This document shows, piece by piece, positions 1 through 7,349 of a DNA stretch of 34,440 nucleotides. Each line of letters begins with the position of its first letter. The first letter of the stretch is position 1. This DNA is from a virus. The notes below the pieces were generated by a model that was not told where the DNA came from, ran no database searches, and saw only the letters and a list, made by a program, of their open reading frames with translations. A program made the translations under genes and the position numbers. The DNA is taken from positions 1 through 34,440 of the IMG/VR virus record IMGVR_UViG_3300037502_002272; one strand, given 5' to 3'.

Positions 1-185
1 TACACACACAAAGTTTTGCACAAGTCGGCAAGGCACCAGCCCAAACGCAAGATCAACGGGGCCGATTCGAGCCGCCAGGGCATCGCTGACGGCACAGTCC
101 GACGCGACGCCCGTCGCGAAAGGTGTCGCAGGACTGGCAGGCCGAAATGGCCCTCATTTGCCTGCGTAGCCGTTACACTCATTTC
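1..185. other. left-end non-coding region, possible cos/packaging side
   Basis: No convincing gene lies here. The stretch ends directly before the first small gene and the terminase genes, which is where the packaging end (cos or pac) of many siphoviruses lies. A perfect dyad, CGCGACG-CC-CGTCGCG, sits at 103-118, and a second, looser one (GCAGGC/GCCTGC) at 137-165. The last window bases end in CCGAC and AAGTCGG occurs near base 22, so joining the ends would create another short dyad; this only matters if the ends really are adjacent. No cos overhang can be read from one strand. Confidence 0.4.
174..179 (+). promoter_or_regulatory. candidate -10 box for a leaderless left-arm transcript
   Basis: TACACT lies so that a transcript starting 7 nt downstream would begin at or next to the ATG at 186. 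Leaderless mRNAs are common in actinobacteria. No good -35 is visible and no Shine-Dalgarno precedes the ATG, which fits a leaderless start but does not prove it. Confidence 0.3.
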
Positions 186-458
186 ATGACCTGCGCCTGG
201 TGCCTTGGCCCGATCCCTCGGGCTGCTCGAGCTGACGCCCGCTTCTGCGGCGGCCGTTGCCGGGTCGCGGCGCATCGGTCGTCGAAGCGGTACGACTCGA
301 GGAAGAAGATCGCCGAGCGTCGGGGCCGGGTGCCCGACTCCGACGTGCGCCGGCACAAGGCTTTGCAGCTGCGCCAGTACGAGGCCGTGTTGGCGGCCGG
401 CGGCGGCACGGATTGGACTCGCGCGAAGGTCGAGTCGCTGAGACTCGAACTGACTTAG
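186..458 (+). CDS. small zinc-finger protein upstream of terminase
   Basis: A protein of 90 residues that begins MTCAWC. The N-terminus has a CxxC pair (C3, C6) followed about 20 residues later by C-GGRC, a four-cysteine zinc site like those of small HNH-like or zinc-finger proteins that often sit just before actinophage terminases. The rest is basic and probably helical. An in-frame GTG at 123 would add 21 residues of poor-looking sequence, so I chose the ATG at 186. There is no Shine-Dalgarno, but a TACACT box lies just upstream. It is followed after 8 nt by the terminase small subunit gene. A DNA-binding role in packaging is possible by position only; no HNH histidines are seen. Confidence 0.6.
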   Translation: MTCAWCLGPIPRAARADARFCGGRCRVAAHRSSKRYDSRKKIAERRGRVPDSDVRRHKALQLRQYEAVLAAGGGTDWTRAKVESLRLELT

Positions 459-466
459 GAGGCTTT

Positions 467-895
467 ATGGCGAGGACTGGTCGCCCGCCGAAGCCTCTTG
501 AGCAGCACAAGCGCACTGGTACTTGGAATGCCACTCGTCATGGGAAGCGCCAGGGCGCCGCTATTGCTGCGGTTGAGCCCGTGGCTTCTGAGCCTTACGA
601 GCACGACGCTGCCCAGGTCTTCGAGGAGATTATGGCCACGGGCTCGCCGTGGCTGGCTCGCACGGATTCGATCCGGCTTGCGATGTTGCGTCAGTCGCTC
701 GAGGAGCGCGCTCGGCTGCTGCCGGTGGCGGAGTCGTCGACTGAGGCGAGGAAGCAGCTGCGGGATCTGAACAAGGAAATCAGCGAGTGGCTGTCGCTGC
801 TCGGTTTTGATCCGACGGCCCGTGCCCGCTTGGGCTTGGCTGAAGTGAAGGCCGCTTCGACGCTGGAGAAGTTGCAGGCGAAGCGCCAGAAGTAG
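467..895 (+). CDS. terS: terminase small subunit (P27-like)
   Basis: A protein of 142 residues that starts MARTGRPPKP with a perfect AGGAGG 4 nt upstream of the ATG. The GRPPKP opening, central helices and a C-terminal motif reading LGFDPTARARLGL are characteristic of the P27-family small terminase subunits. These recognise the packaging site and load the large subunit. The open frame extends upstream to 257, but the ribosome binding site fixes the start at 467. The large subunit follows after 14 nt, giving the usual TerS-TerL order. Confidence 0.88.
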   Translation: MARTGRPPKPLEQHKRTGTWNATRHGKRQGAAIAAVEPVASEPYEHDAAQVFEEIMATGSPWLARTDSIRLAMLRQSLEERARLLPVAESSTEARKQLRDLNKEISEWLSLLGFDPTARARLGLAEVKAASTLEKLQAKRQK

Positions 896-909
896 GGAGC
901 CACCTGCGC

Positions 910-2436
910 ATGGCAGCCCGCAAGATCCCTGGATGGCCGCCGGCGATCCTGACCCCTGTTCCTGCCGCTGATGTGAAGCGCGGGGACGGCCCTTTGGTGA
1001 CTGAGTTCATCGAGGCTTTGTGTCCTCAGGTGAAGGATTCGGTTGGGGGCCGGGCTGGTGAGCCGCTTATTCTGCGGCCTTGGCAGCGCAAGCTCGTGGA
1101 CCAGGTATTTGCTCGGCGTAAGGATGGCCGGCTGAGGGCGAAGGTTGCCCTGGTTGGGCTGCCGCGCAAGAACGGCAAGTCCGCGCTCGGTTCGGGCATC
1201 GCGCTTTATGGATTGTTCATGGGGCCTCGAGGCGGCGAGGTCTACAGCATTGCCGCTGAGAAAGAGCAGGCGCGCATCGTCTTTGGTTCTGCCAAAGCAA
1301 TGGTGGAGATGTCGCCGGAGTTGGCCGAGCAGGCGAAGTTGTATCGAGACGCGATTGAGATCCCAGCGACGGGCTCGGTTTATCGCGTCCTTTCAGCAGA
1401 GAGCTATTCCAAAGAGGGACTAAGTCCGACGCTAGTAGTCGCAGATGAGTGCCATGCGATGCCGACCCGTGAACTGTGGGACGTGATGACGCTGGCCCAG
1501 GCCGCGCGCTATGACGCCTTGACGTTGGCGATCACGACGGCTGGGGTTCGTACTGACATCACGGGGCAGGATTCCATTGCCTACTCGCTGTACCAGTACG
1601 CCCAGCGGGTGGCGGCGAAGGAGGTCGAGGATGCTTCATTCTTTGCTGCCTGGTGGCAGGCGCCGGCGGACTGCGACCATCGCGACCCGAGGAACTGGAA
1701 GGCAGCTAACCCGGGATTTGGTGATCTCCAAGATCCTGAAGATTTTGAGTCGTCGGTAAAGCGGACACCGGAGTCTGAGTTCCGCACGAAGCGGACTAAC
1801 GTTTTCGTCAGCTCGCAGCAGGCTTGGCTGCCGCATGGCACCTGGGATGAGCTGCCGAAGATGGCGCCCGTGGATGACCGCACCCCGGTTGTCCTGGGGT
1901 TTGACGGATCGTTCTCGGGGGACACGACGGCGATTGTTGGCGTGTCGATTGAGGAGCACCCGCGCGTTTGGCTGGTCGATTTGTGGGAGAAGCAGCCCGG
2001 CGACCGTGATGACTGGCGGGTTGACATTGGCGGGGTTGAGGCTCGGATTCTTCAGACGTGCGGTGAGCTCAACGTGGTTGAGGTTGCGTGCGACCCGTAC
2101 CGCTGGCAGCGCAGTATGGAGGCGCTTGCCGAGGCCGGCGTTCCGATTACTGAGTACCCATCGTCGAGCCCAGCTCGCATGGTGCCAGCCACGGCCAAGT
2201 TTTATGACGCGGTGGTATCAGGCCAAGTGTCGCACGATCATTCTCCCGCTCTTGCCCGGCACCTATCAAACTGCGTCATCAAGACGGACCAGAAGGGTCC
2301 GCGCGTAGTCAAGGAACACCGCGGTTCGCCGCGCAAGATTGACGCCGCTGTCGCGGCCCTTATCGCTTTCGACCGGGCTACGCATCGCCGCGAGGCGGAG
2401 CCTGAAGCACCGGTCGCCGGATTCTTCTCAGTCTAG
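910..2436 (+). CDS. terL: terminase large subunit
   Basis: A protein of 508 residues: the ATP-driven DNA packaging motor and nuclease. The N-terminal ATPase shows a Walker A-like GLPRKNGKSA at 83-92, a Walker B TLVVADECHA at about 174-183 and a coupling motif TLAITTAG at about 205-212. The C-terminal RNase H-like nuclease has its first acidic residue in LGFDGSFSGD (D332), a second near DPYRW (D395) and a third in KIDAAVAAL (D478). The length is normal for the family. The ATG at 910 lies in CACCTGCGCATGG, a sequence resembling the starts of other genes in this window. An in-frame CTG at 904 aligns with the TTG starts of those genes. Confidence 0.95.
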   Translation: MAARKIPGWPPAILTPVPAADVKRGDGPLVTEFIEALCPQVKDSVGGRAGEPLILRPWQRKLVDQVFARRKDGRLRAKVALVGLPRKNGKSALGSGIALYGLFMGPRGGEVYSIAAEKEQARIVFGSAKAMVEMSPELAEQAKLYRDAIEIPATGSVYRVLSAESYSKEGLSPTLVVADECHAMPTRELWDVMTLAQAARYDALTLAITTAGVRTDITGQDSIAYSLYQYAQRVAAKEVEDASFFAAWWQAPADCDHRDPRNWKAANPGFGDLQDPEDFESSVKRTPESEFRTKRTNVFVSSQQAWLPHGTWDELPKMAPVDDRTPVVLGFDGSFSGDTTAIVGVSIEEHPRVWLVDLWEKQPGDRDDWRVDIGGVEARILQTCGELNVVEVACDPYRWQRSMEALAEAGVPITEYPSSSPARMVPATAKFYDAVVSGQVSHDHSPALARHLSNCVIKTDQKGPRVVKEHRGSPRKIDAAVAALIAFDRATHRREAEPEAPVAGFFSV

Positions 2437-2444
2437 GAGCCACA

Positions 2445-2585
2445 TTGCGCATCGCTCTCGCTTTGCAGATCGCTGGCTGCGCCGCCCTGATTGTGGGTGC
2501 TGCGCTGGTGGCGCCGTGGCTCGGTTTCGTCGTCGCCGGTGTCTGCGGCGTGCTGTTCGGTGTCGCCCTGGAGAGAGGCCTCTAA
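2445..2585 (+). CDS. small membrane protein between TerL and portal
   Basis: A short gene of 46 residues starting at TTG with AGGAG 6 nt upstream; its stop codon abuts the portal ATG (TAAATG). The protein is almost entirely hydrophobic (MRIALALQIAGCAALIVG then VAPWLGFVVAGVCGVLFGVAL) and ends ERGL. It could form one long or two short membrane helices. The tight packing and good ribosome binding site argue that it is real. Function unknown; small hydrophobic proteins at this place are seen in other actinophages. Confidence 0.65.
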   Translation: MRIALALQIAGCAALIVGAALVAPWLGFVVAGVCGVLFGVALERGL

Positions 2586-3920
2586 ATGCTTGCACGATTG
2601 TTTGGCGGCCAGCCGCTCGAGGAGCGCAACCTCTCCTACCAGCAGATCTTCGGCTCAGGCATTGACGTGACCGGGTTCGCGACCTGGTCGGGCACGTCGA
2701 TCAACGAGCGCAACGCGCTCCAGGTGGGCGCGGCCTACGCGTGCGTCCGCTTGCTGTCGGACACGATTTCGAGCCTGCCGGTGGATACGTTCATTCGCCG
2801 GGACGGCAACCGGCTTCCGTATCGGCCGCGGCCGGCGTGGGTGTACGAGCCCGAAGGCCCTGGCTCCAGCCGGATCGAGTATTACAAGCAGATCGTCACG
2901 TCGATGCTGCTGTCGCATGGCGCCGTCATCCAGGTGCTTCGCAATGGCGCTGGCGACGTGGTCGCGCTTCAGCCGCTGGACCCGACGCGGGTTGATATCC
3001 GCCGGAACAAGCAGACGCGGATGCGCGAGTTCGTTGTCGATGGGGGCACCGCGGTGCTGCCTGGTGAGGACGTTCTGTACATCACGGAGATGCGCCGGCC
3101 GGGTTCGCTGAAGGGCGTGTCCCGGGTGGACGAGCTGAAGCAAACCCTCGGCCTGGCGAAGGCACTTGACGAGTTTGCTTCTCGCTACTTCTCCAACGGC
3201 GCTAACACGTCGGGCATGATCGAATTCCCCGGCAACTTGACGCAGGAGCAGGCGAAGGATCTGGTCGACGCGTTCGAGGCTGGGCACAAGGGGCTAAAGA
3301 AGGCTCACCGTCCCGGTGTGCTGTCCGGTGGCGCGAAGTTCGTGAAGACGGGTGCTGACGCGGAACAGGCTCAAATGCTGTCCAGTCGCATGTTCGCGGT
3401 GGAGGAGACGGCGCGAATTTTCCGCGTACCTCCGTCGATGATCGGTTTGAACACTCCCGGCGCGATGTCGTATGCCTCGGTGGAGCACAACGCCATCCAG
3501 TTCACCCGCTACAGCCTGGCCCCACTCATTGCAGCGATTGAGGAGGCCCATAACCGGCTCCTCCCCGGCGATGTGTTTATGCGCGTGAACATGGATGGCC
3601 TGCTGCGCGGCGACTCGGCGACTCAGGCTCAGGTGTTCTCGACCGCGTTGCAGGCCGGCTACATGAGCGTGAATGACGTGCGAGGCCTCATTGACATGCG
3701 CCCGGTTGAGGGTGGCGATACGCCGCGGGTGCCGCTGGCAAATATCGCTGTCGGTTCGGCTGGGATTGTCGAGGAGCGCGAGCGGGTCGAGATGGCGGCG
3801 AAGCTCGTCCAGTCCGGCTATGAGCCTGCCGCTGTCCTGTCGGCGCTTGGCTTGCCGGCCATGCCGCATACGGGCCTGGCGTCGAATCAGTTGCAGCCGG
3901 CCGAAAACGCCCAGGTCTAG
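2586..3920 (+). CDS. portal protein (HK97 family)
   Basis: A protein of 444 residues that would form the dodecameric ring at one capsid vertex, through which DNA enters and to which the tail is joined. Family features include the N-terminal region AAYACVRLLSDTISSLPVD, the LQPLDPTRV and EDVLYITEM strands, and the conserved stretch RMFAVEETARIFRVPPSMIG. The C-terminal part is helical and ends at about the usual family length. It starts immediately after the stop of the small membrane gene, so the two are likely translationally coupled. The prohead protease follows after 8 nt. Confidence 0.94.
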   Translation: MLARLFGGQPLEERNLSYQQIFGSGIDVTGFATWSGTSINERNALQVGAAYACVRLLSDTISSLPVDTFIRRDGNRLPYRPRPAWVYEPEGPGSSRIEYYKQIVTSMLLSHGAVIQVLRNGAGDVVALQPLDPTRVDIRRNKQTRMREFVVDGGTAVLPGEDVLYITEMRRPGSLKGVSRVDELKQTLGLAKALDEFASRYFSNGANTSGMIEFPGNLTQEQAKDLVDAFEAGHKGLKKAHRPGVLSGGAKFVKTGADAEQAQMLSSRMFAVEETARIFRVPPSMIGLNTPGAMSYASVEHNAIQFTRYSLAPLIAAIEEAHNRLLPGDVFMRVNMDGLLRGDSATQAQVFSTALQAGYMSVNDVRGLIDMRPVEGGDTPRVPLANIAVGSAGIVEERERVEMAAKLVQSGYEPAAVLSALGLPAMPHTGLASNQLQPAENAQV

Positions 3921-3928
3921 GAGGGCAA

Positions 3929-4654
3929 GTGTCCAAGATGGAAACCCGCACGTTCACGGTCGATGACCTTGAGGTCCGCGAAGCCCCCGAAGGTATGAGC
4001 TTTGAGGGATACGCGGCCGTGTTCAACTCCCCCAGCGAGCCGCTTCCGTTCACCGAGACCATCGCCCCCGGCGCATTCTCGAGGTCGCTCAAATCCCGCA
4101 ACAACGTCTTCCTGCTTGTCAATCACGACCCGGCCCGCCCCCTGGCATCGACTCGGTCCAAGACGATGACGCTTGAGGAGGACGGTCGCGGCCTGCTCGT
4201 GAAGGCGACGCTGCCGGATACGACCGACGGCCGAGACCTGGCCGTGCTGCTCGGCAGCGGCGGCAACCCGCGCGTCATCGACTCCATGTCCTTTGGCTTC
4301 TCGGTTCCTCGCGGCGGCGACAGCTGGAGCGAAGACGGCGGCCAGCGGACCCTGCAGCAGGTGCGGTTGCATGAAACGAGCATCGTGACGTTCCCGGCCT
4401 ACCGTGCGACGTCAGCGGCCGTGCGCTCGCTGGACATGCTTGCCGAGAAGACTGGTGAAGACGCCGACGCCCTGAACGGTGCCCTCGAGGCCCTGGAGCG
4501 TGGCGCGACGTTGACGCTCGACCAGGCCGGGTTGCTGTCCGCGGTTGTGGCGAAGCTGTCGCCCCAACCCGAGCCCGTCGTTGAGCCCGCACCCCACGAC
4601 CCCAGCGAGATCAACTTGCTGAAGTCGAAGCTCGACCTGGCCTTCAAGGCCTAA
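3929..4654 (+). CDS. HK97-type prohead protease (peptidase S78)
   Basis: A protein of 241 residues that cleaves the capsid scaffold domain during head maturation. The family core is visible: EGYAAVFNSP at about 26-35, a catalytic histidine in LVNHDPAR (H66), the MSFGF motif with S119 and S121 (one is the nucleophile), and HETSIVTFPAY with E149. The start is GTG, 4 nt after GGAGGG that overlaps the portal stop. Residues from about 175 to the end form a separate helical tail that the minimal protease does not need. Portal, protease and capsid in this order is the standard HK97 arrangement. Confidence 0.92.
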   Translation: MSKMETRTFTVDDLEVREAPEGMSFEGYAAVFNSPSEPLPFTETIAPGAFSRSLKSRNNVFLLVNHDPARPLASTRSKTMTLEEDGRGLLVKATLPDTTDGRDLAVLLGSGGNPRVIDSMSFGFSVPRGGDSWSEDGGQRTLQQVRLHETSIVTFPAYRATSAAVRSLDMLAEKTGEDADALNGALEALERGATLTLDQAGLLSAVVAKLSPQPEPVVEPAPHDPSEINLLKSKLDLAFKA

Positions 4655-4769
4655 GACTTCCTGGCCGCGTGAGCCGCGGCTAGGTCTCCCCGCTCTGAGG
4701 AGCCTCGGCGGGATTCGCAAATGAACCACCTGCGCATTCCTCTGAGACCCCAGAAAGGGGTGAACTGTT
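4655..4769 (+). promoter_or_regulatory. intergenic region with hairpins before the capsid gene
   Basis: This 115-nt gap holds several inverted repeats: GCCGCG-TGAGC-CGCGGC near its left end, a nested CCCGC...GAGG-AG-CCTC...GCGGG near 4690-4712, and ACCCC-AGAAA-GGGGT at 4747-4761. The right arm of the last one contains the G-rich ribosome binding site of the capsid gene, so folding could mask it. Between them, ACCACCTGCGCATTC (4725-4739) copies the sequence found at real gene starts elsewhere in this genome but is not followed by a plausible gene here. The region may tune capsid translation or be the scar of a lost gene. Confidence 0.5.
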
Positions 4770-5993
4770 TTGTCCGAGTACCTTCGCAAGCTCGTGGAGG
4801 ACCGCCAGTCGGCCTACCACGCAGCCAAGGCAAAGATGGACGAGGCCGCCGCTGAGAAGCGCGACCTGTCCGCTGAGGAGCGCGAGTTCGTCGACCGCAC
4901 GTTCGCGGAGCTCGACGAGAAGCGCGCCACCATCGACACCCTCATCGAGGCCGAGAAGCGCGAGCGCGAGATTGCCGAGTCCATGCGTGGGCTCGAGGAT
5001 GTCGTGCGTCCCGTTGAGGCCCGTACCGCGGCCGACAACAGCGACGCGGAGATCCTTCGTCAGCTGATCGCTGGCGAGCGCCGCTCCTACAGCTTCCAGT
5101 TTGAGAAGCGCGACCTGAGCAAGGCGTCCACCAGCAACGCCCCGATTCCGACGTCCTTCTCAGATCAGGTCATCGACCAGGCCCGCATGGTGGGTCCCTG
5201 CCTGGACCCCAGCGTTGTCACGGTTCTGAACACCGCGTCCGGTGAGGATCTTGTCCTCCCGTCGCTGTCGGCGTTCTCGACTGCCACGCTCGAGGCCGAA
5301 GCCGACACGATCAACGAGTCTGATCCGGTGTTCGGCAAGACCACGCTGAAGGCCTACAAGTACGCCTTCATCGTTCAGGTCTCGCAGGAGTTCCTGGCCG
5401 ACAGCAACATCGACGTCATCGGTTTCCTGGCTCGCCAGGCCGGCAACGAGCTCGGTGTCCGCGTCAACAACGCCCTGACGATCGGCACCGGCACGGACCA
5501 GCCTCTCGGCATCGCGACCGCTGCTGCTGCTGGCGTCACCGGCGGCACCGCTGTTGCGGGCACCCTCGGCACCGGCGCTTTCACCGCTGACAACCTCATC
5601 GACCTGGTCTACTCGCTCGACGGCGCGGCTCGCCGCCTGCCGGGCTTCGGGATCATGGCGAACGGCTCCAGCATCGGCGCGATGCGCAAGCTCAAGACCA
5701 CGGACGGCGACTACCTGTTCGCACCGAGCCTGTCCGCGGCGGCAAACGACACCCTGCTCGGGTACGGAATTGTCGAGAATCCAGCCATGGCGTCGGTCGG
5801 CTCGGCCGCCCGCTCCGTCCTGGCCGGGCACTTCCCGTCGTACTACGTCCGCACCGTGGGCGGCATCGACGTGGCCCGCTCGGATGACTTCGCCTTCAAC
5901 ACCGGGCAGGTCACCCTCCGCTTCCAGATCCGCGTCGACGGCGCTCTCCCGCAGACGTCGCACGTCAAGCGGTTCACCGGCGGCACCGTCTAG
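4770..5993 (+). CDS. major capsid protein (HK97 fold)
   Basis: A protein of 407 residues. The first 90 or so are highly charged and coiled-coil-like (KMDEAAAEKRDLSAEEREFV), matching the scaffolding delta domain that the upstream protease removes. The mature part starts near the RDLSKASTSNAPIPTSF stretch and carries typical HK97-fold segments such as YKYAFIVQVSQEFLADSNID and a C-terminal DVARSDDFAFNTGQVTLRF. The start is TTG, 9 nt after an AAAGGGG ribosome site that sits in a small hairpin. It is the most abundant structural protein and the likely acceptor if the sugar cassette directly downstream acts on the virion. Confidence 0.94.
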   Translation: MSEYLRKLVEDRQSAYHAAKAKMDEAAAEKRDLSAEEREFVDRTFAELDEKRATIDTLIEAEKREREIAESMRGLEDVVRPVEARTAADNSDAEILRQLIAGERRSYSFQFEKRDLSKASTSNAPIPTSFSDQVIDQARMVGPCLDPSVVTVLNTASGEDLVLPSLSAFSTATLEAEADTINESDPVFGKTTLKAYKYAFIVQVSQEFLADSNIDVIGFLARQAGNELGVRVNNALTIGTGTDQPLGIATAAAAGVTGGTAVAGTLGTGAFTADNLIDLVYSLDGAARRLPGFGIMANGSSIGAMRKLKTTDGDYLFAPSLSAAANDTLLGYGIVENPAMASVGSAARSVLAGHFPSYYVRTVGGIDVARSDDFAFNTGQVTLRFQIRVDGALPQTSHVKRFTGGTV

Positions 5994-6011
5994 TTCCTAG
6001 ACACCCAAGAC

Positions 6012-6051
6012 GTGAGGGGCCCCGCTTTGCGCAGGGGGCGGGGCCCCTCAC
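6012..6051 (+). terminator. strong hairpin after the capsid gene
   Basis: GTGAGGGGCCCCGC (6012-6025) and GCGGGGCCCCTCAC (6038-6051) are perfect 14-base inverted repeats around a 12-nt loop, 19 nt after the capsid stop codon. No T run follows, so it is not a classical intrinsic terminator. It may protect the 3' end of capsid mRNA or reduce read-through into the sugar cassette. It separates the ancestral head genes from the inserted genes. Confidence 0.6.
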
Positions 6052-6077
6052 ACCCCCTGCGCACCCAAGGAGAAACG

Positions 6078-7349
6078 GTGGCCCATGCCACGAAAGCCAC
6101 AAGAAGTCATAACGCGTCACGTTCAGGGAATCCCGCTCGACGTGCCGCCGCCCGAGAGGGAGCAGCTGCTGCGCCTGGGCCTGCTCCACGAAGAATCATC
6201 TGGGCATCAAACTCGCCCTGGGCGCAAACCGGCTACGGCGAACAAACGCAGCAAGCCGTCCGACGCATCAAAGCCGCCGGCTACGAAGTAGCGGTTGCCG
6301 CGAACTACGGCCTCGAGGGCTCCATCATGGAGTGGGAAGGCGTGCAGGTTTACCCTCGCGGCCTCGACGTCTACAGCAACGACGTGATTCCTGCTTACTC
6401 GATGGACTTCGGTAGACCGACGGGCCAGCAGGCCGTCGTCATCACCTTGTTCGACTGTTGGGTGTTCAAAGGTGGCGGCTGGGATGTCCTCGAGCGTGTC
6501 GCCTCATGGGTGCCGATTGACCATTTCCCTGCCCCCCAGCCCGTGATTGACTGGCTGGCGCGCCCGAACGTCACACCCATTGCGATGTCGCAGTTCGGCA
6601 AGGACGCGATCGAGCGCGCCGGCGTGCAGGCCTTGTATGTGCCGCACGCCATCGAGACGAAGATCTTCAAGCCGAACGAGATGATCTCCGGCAGCGACGG
6701 CACGGTGCGGGCCCGTCAATGGATGGGCGTGCCTGAGGACGCTTTCGTCATCGGCATGGTGTCCGCCAATAAGGGCTCTATCGACCGCAAGTCGTTCGCC
6801 GAGTCGTTCCTGGCCGCCGGCATGGTTATGCAGGAACGCGACGACGTCTGGCTCTACCTGCATACGGAGCCGACGCCCGCGATGACGGGACTGGACTTGC
6901 GGGCGCTGCTGCGGGCGACGGGCGTTCCTGAGGAGCGCGTCAAGTTCGTCGACAACTACACCTACCGCCTGGGCAGTATCCCGAAGGAAGCCTTGGCGTC
7001 GATTTACACGGGCATGGATGTTCTGCTGCAGCCGAGCCGCGGCGAAGGGTTCGGCATCCCAGCAGTCGAGGCGCAGGCCTGCGGGACTCCCGTGATCGTC
7101 AGCAACGCCACCGCCCAACCTGAGCTCGTCGGCGACGGCTGGGCTGTCGACGTGCAGCCGTCCTGGGATGTTGCCCAAGGCTGCTGGTTCTTCACCCCCA
7201 TTGTCGGCAGCATCGTGGACGCGCTCAAAGAGGCTTACGACCGGGGCCGAGGCCGGTCTCAGAAAGCCATGGACTTCGCCGCGCAGTACGACGCGGACGT
7301 CGTGTTCGACAAATACTGGAAGCCTGTTCTGCAGGAGTTGACGGCGTGA
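6078..7349 (+). CDS. GT4-like glycosyltransferase
   Basis: A protein of up to 423 residues from the GTG at 6078, which follows AAGGAG by 4 nt. A convincing glycosyltransferase sequence begins only near residue 40 with RIIWASNSPWAQTGYGEQT, the sugar-acceptor Rossmann domain. The donor domain carries the retaining GT-B signature EGFGIPAVE (E323 and E331, the EX7E motif) followed by ACGTPVIVSN. The first 38 residues are Arg/Ala/Pro-rich and look like out-of-frame sequence, while another frame there encodes a better small protein. No start codon lies closer to the conserved domain, so the true start is uncertain. The stop overlaps the epimerase start by 4 nt. It likely transfers a sugar to a phage or host product; the target is not shown by sequence. 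Confidence 0.85.
   Translation: MAHATKATRSHNASRSGNPARRAAAREGAAAAPGPAPRRIIWASNSPWAQTGYGEQTQQAVRRIKAAGYEVAVAANYGLEGSIMEWEGVQVYPRGLDVYSNDVIPAYSMDFGRPTGQQAVVITLFDCWVFKGGGWDVLERVASWVPIDHFPAPQPVIDWLARPNVTPIAMSQFGKDAIERAGVQALYVPHAIETKIFKPNEMISGSDGTVRARQWMGVPEDAFVIGMVSANKGSIDRKSFAESFLAAGMVMQERDDVWLYLHTEPTPAMTGLDLRALLRATGVPEERVKFVDNYTYRLGSIPKEALASIYTGMDVLLQPSRGEGFGIPAVEAQACGTPVIVSNATAQPELVGDGWAVDVQPSWDVAQGCWFFTPIVGSIVDALKEAYDRGRGRSQKAMDFAAQYDADVVFDKYWKPVLQELTA
6085..6291 (+). CDS. small protein overlapping the glycosyltransferase start
   Basis: A 68-residue frame that starts at ATG, 11 nt after the same AAGGAG used for the glycosyltransferase. Its first 35 or so residues (ITRHVQGIPLDVPPPEREQ, then LLRLGLLHEE) look more like a real folded protein than the other frame does. 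The end is rich in Lys, Pro, Ala and Ser, like tails of small head-associated proteins that follow capsid genes in other actinophages. The last 30 codons overlap true glycosyltransferase codons in another frame. Either both proteins are made, or one of the two ends is a non-functional remnant. No slippery heptamer joining the two frames was found. Confidence 0.5.
   Translation: MPRKPQEVITRHVQGIPLDVPPPEREQLLRLGLLHEESSGHQTRPGRKPATANKRSKPSDASKPPATK

Noticed and set aside
5160-5963. 267-codon open frame on the minus strand opposite the capsid gene
   Set aside because: A shadow of the capsid gene: GC-rich codon bias opens antisense frames, and the sequence has no fold-like pattern or ribosome site.
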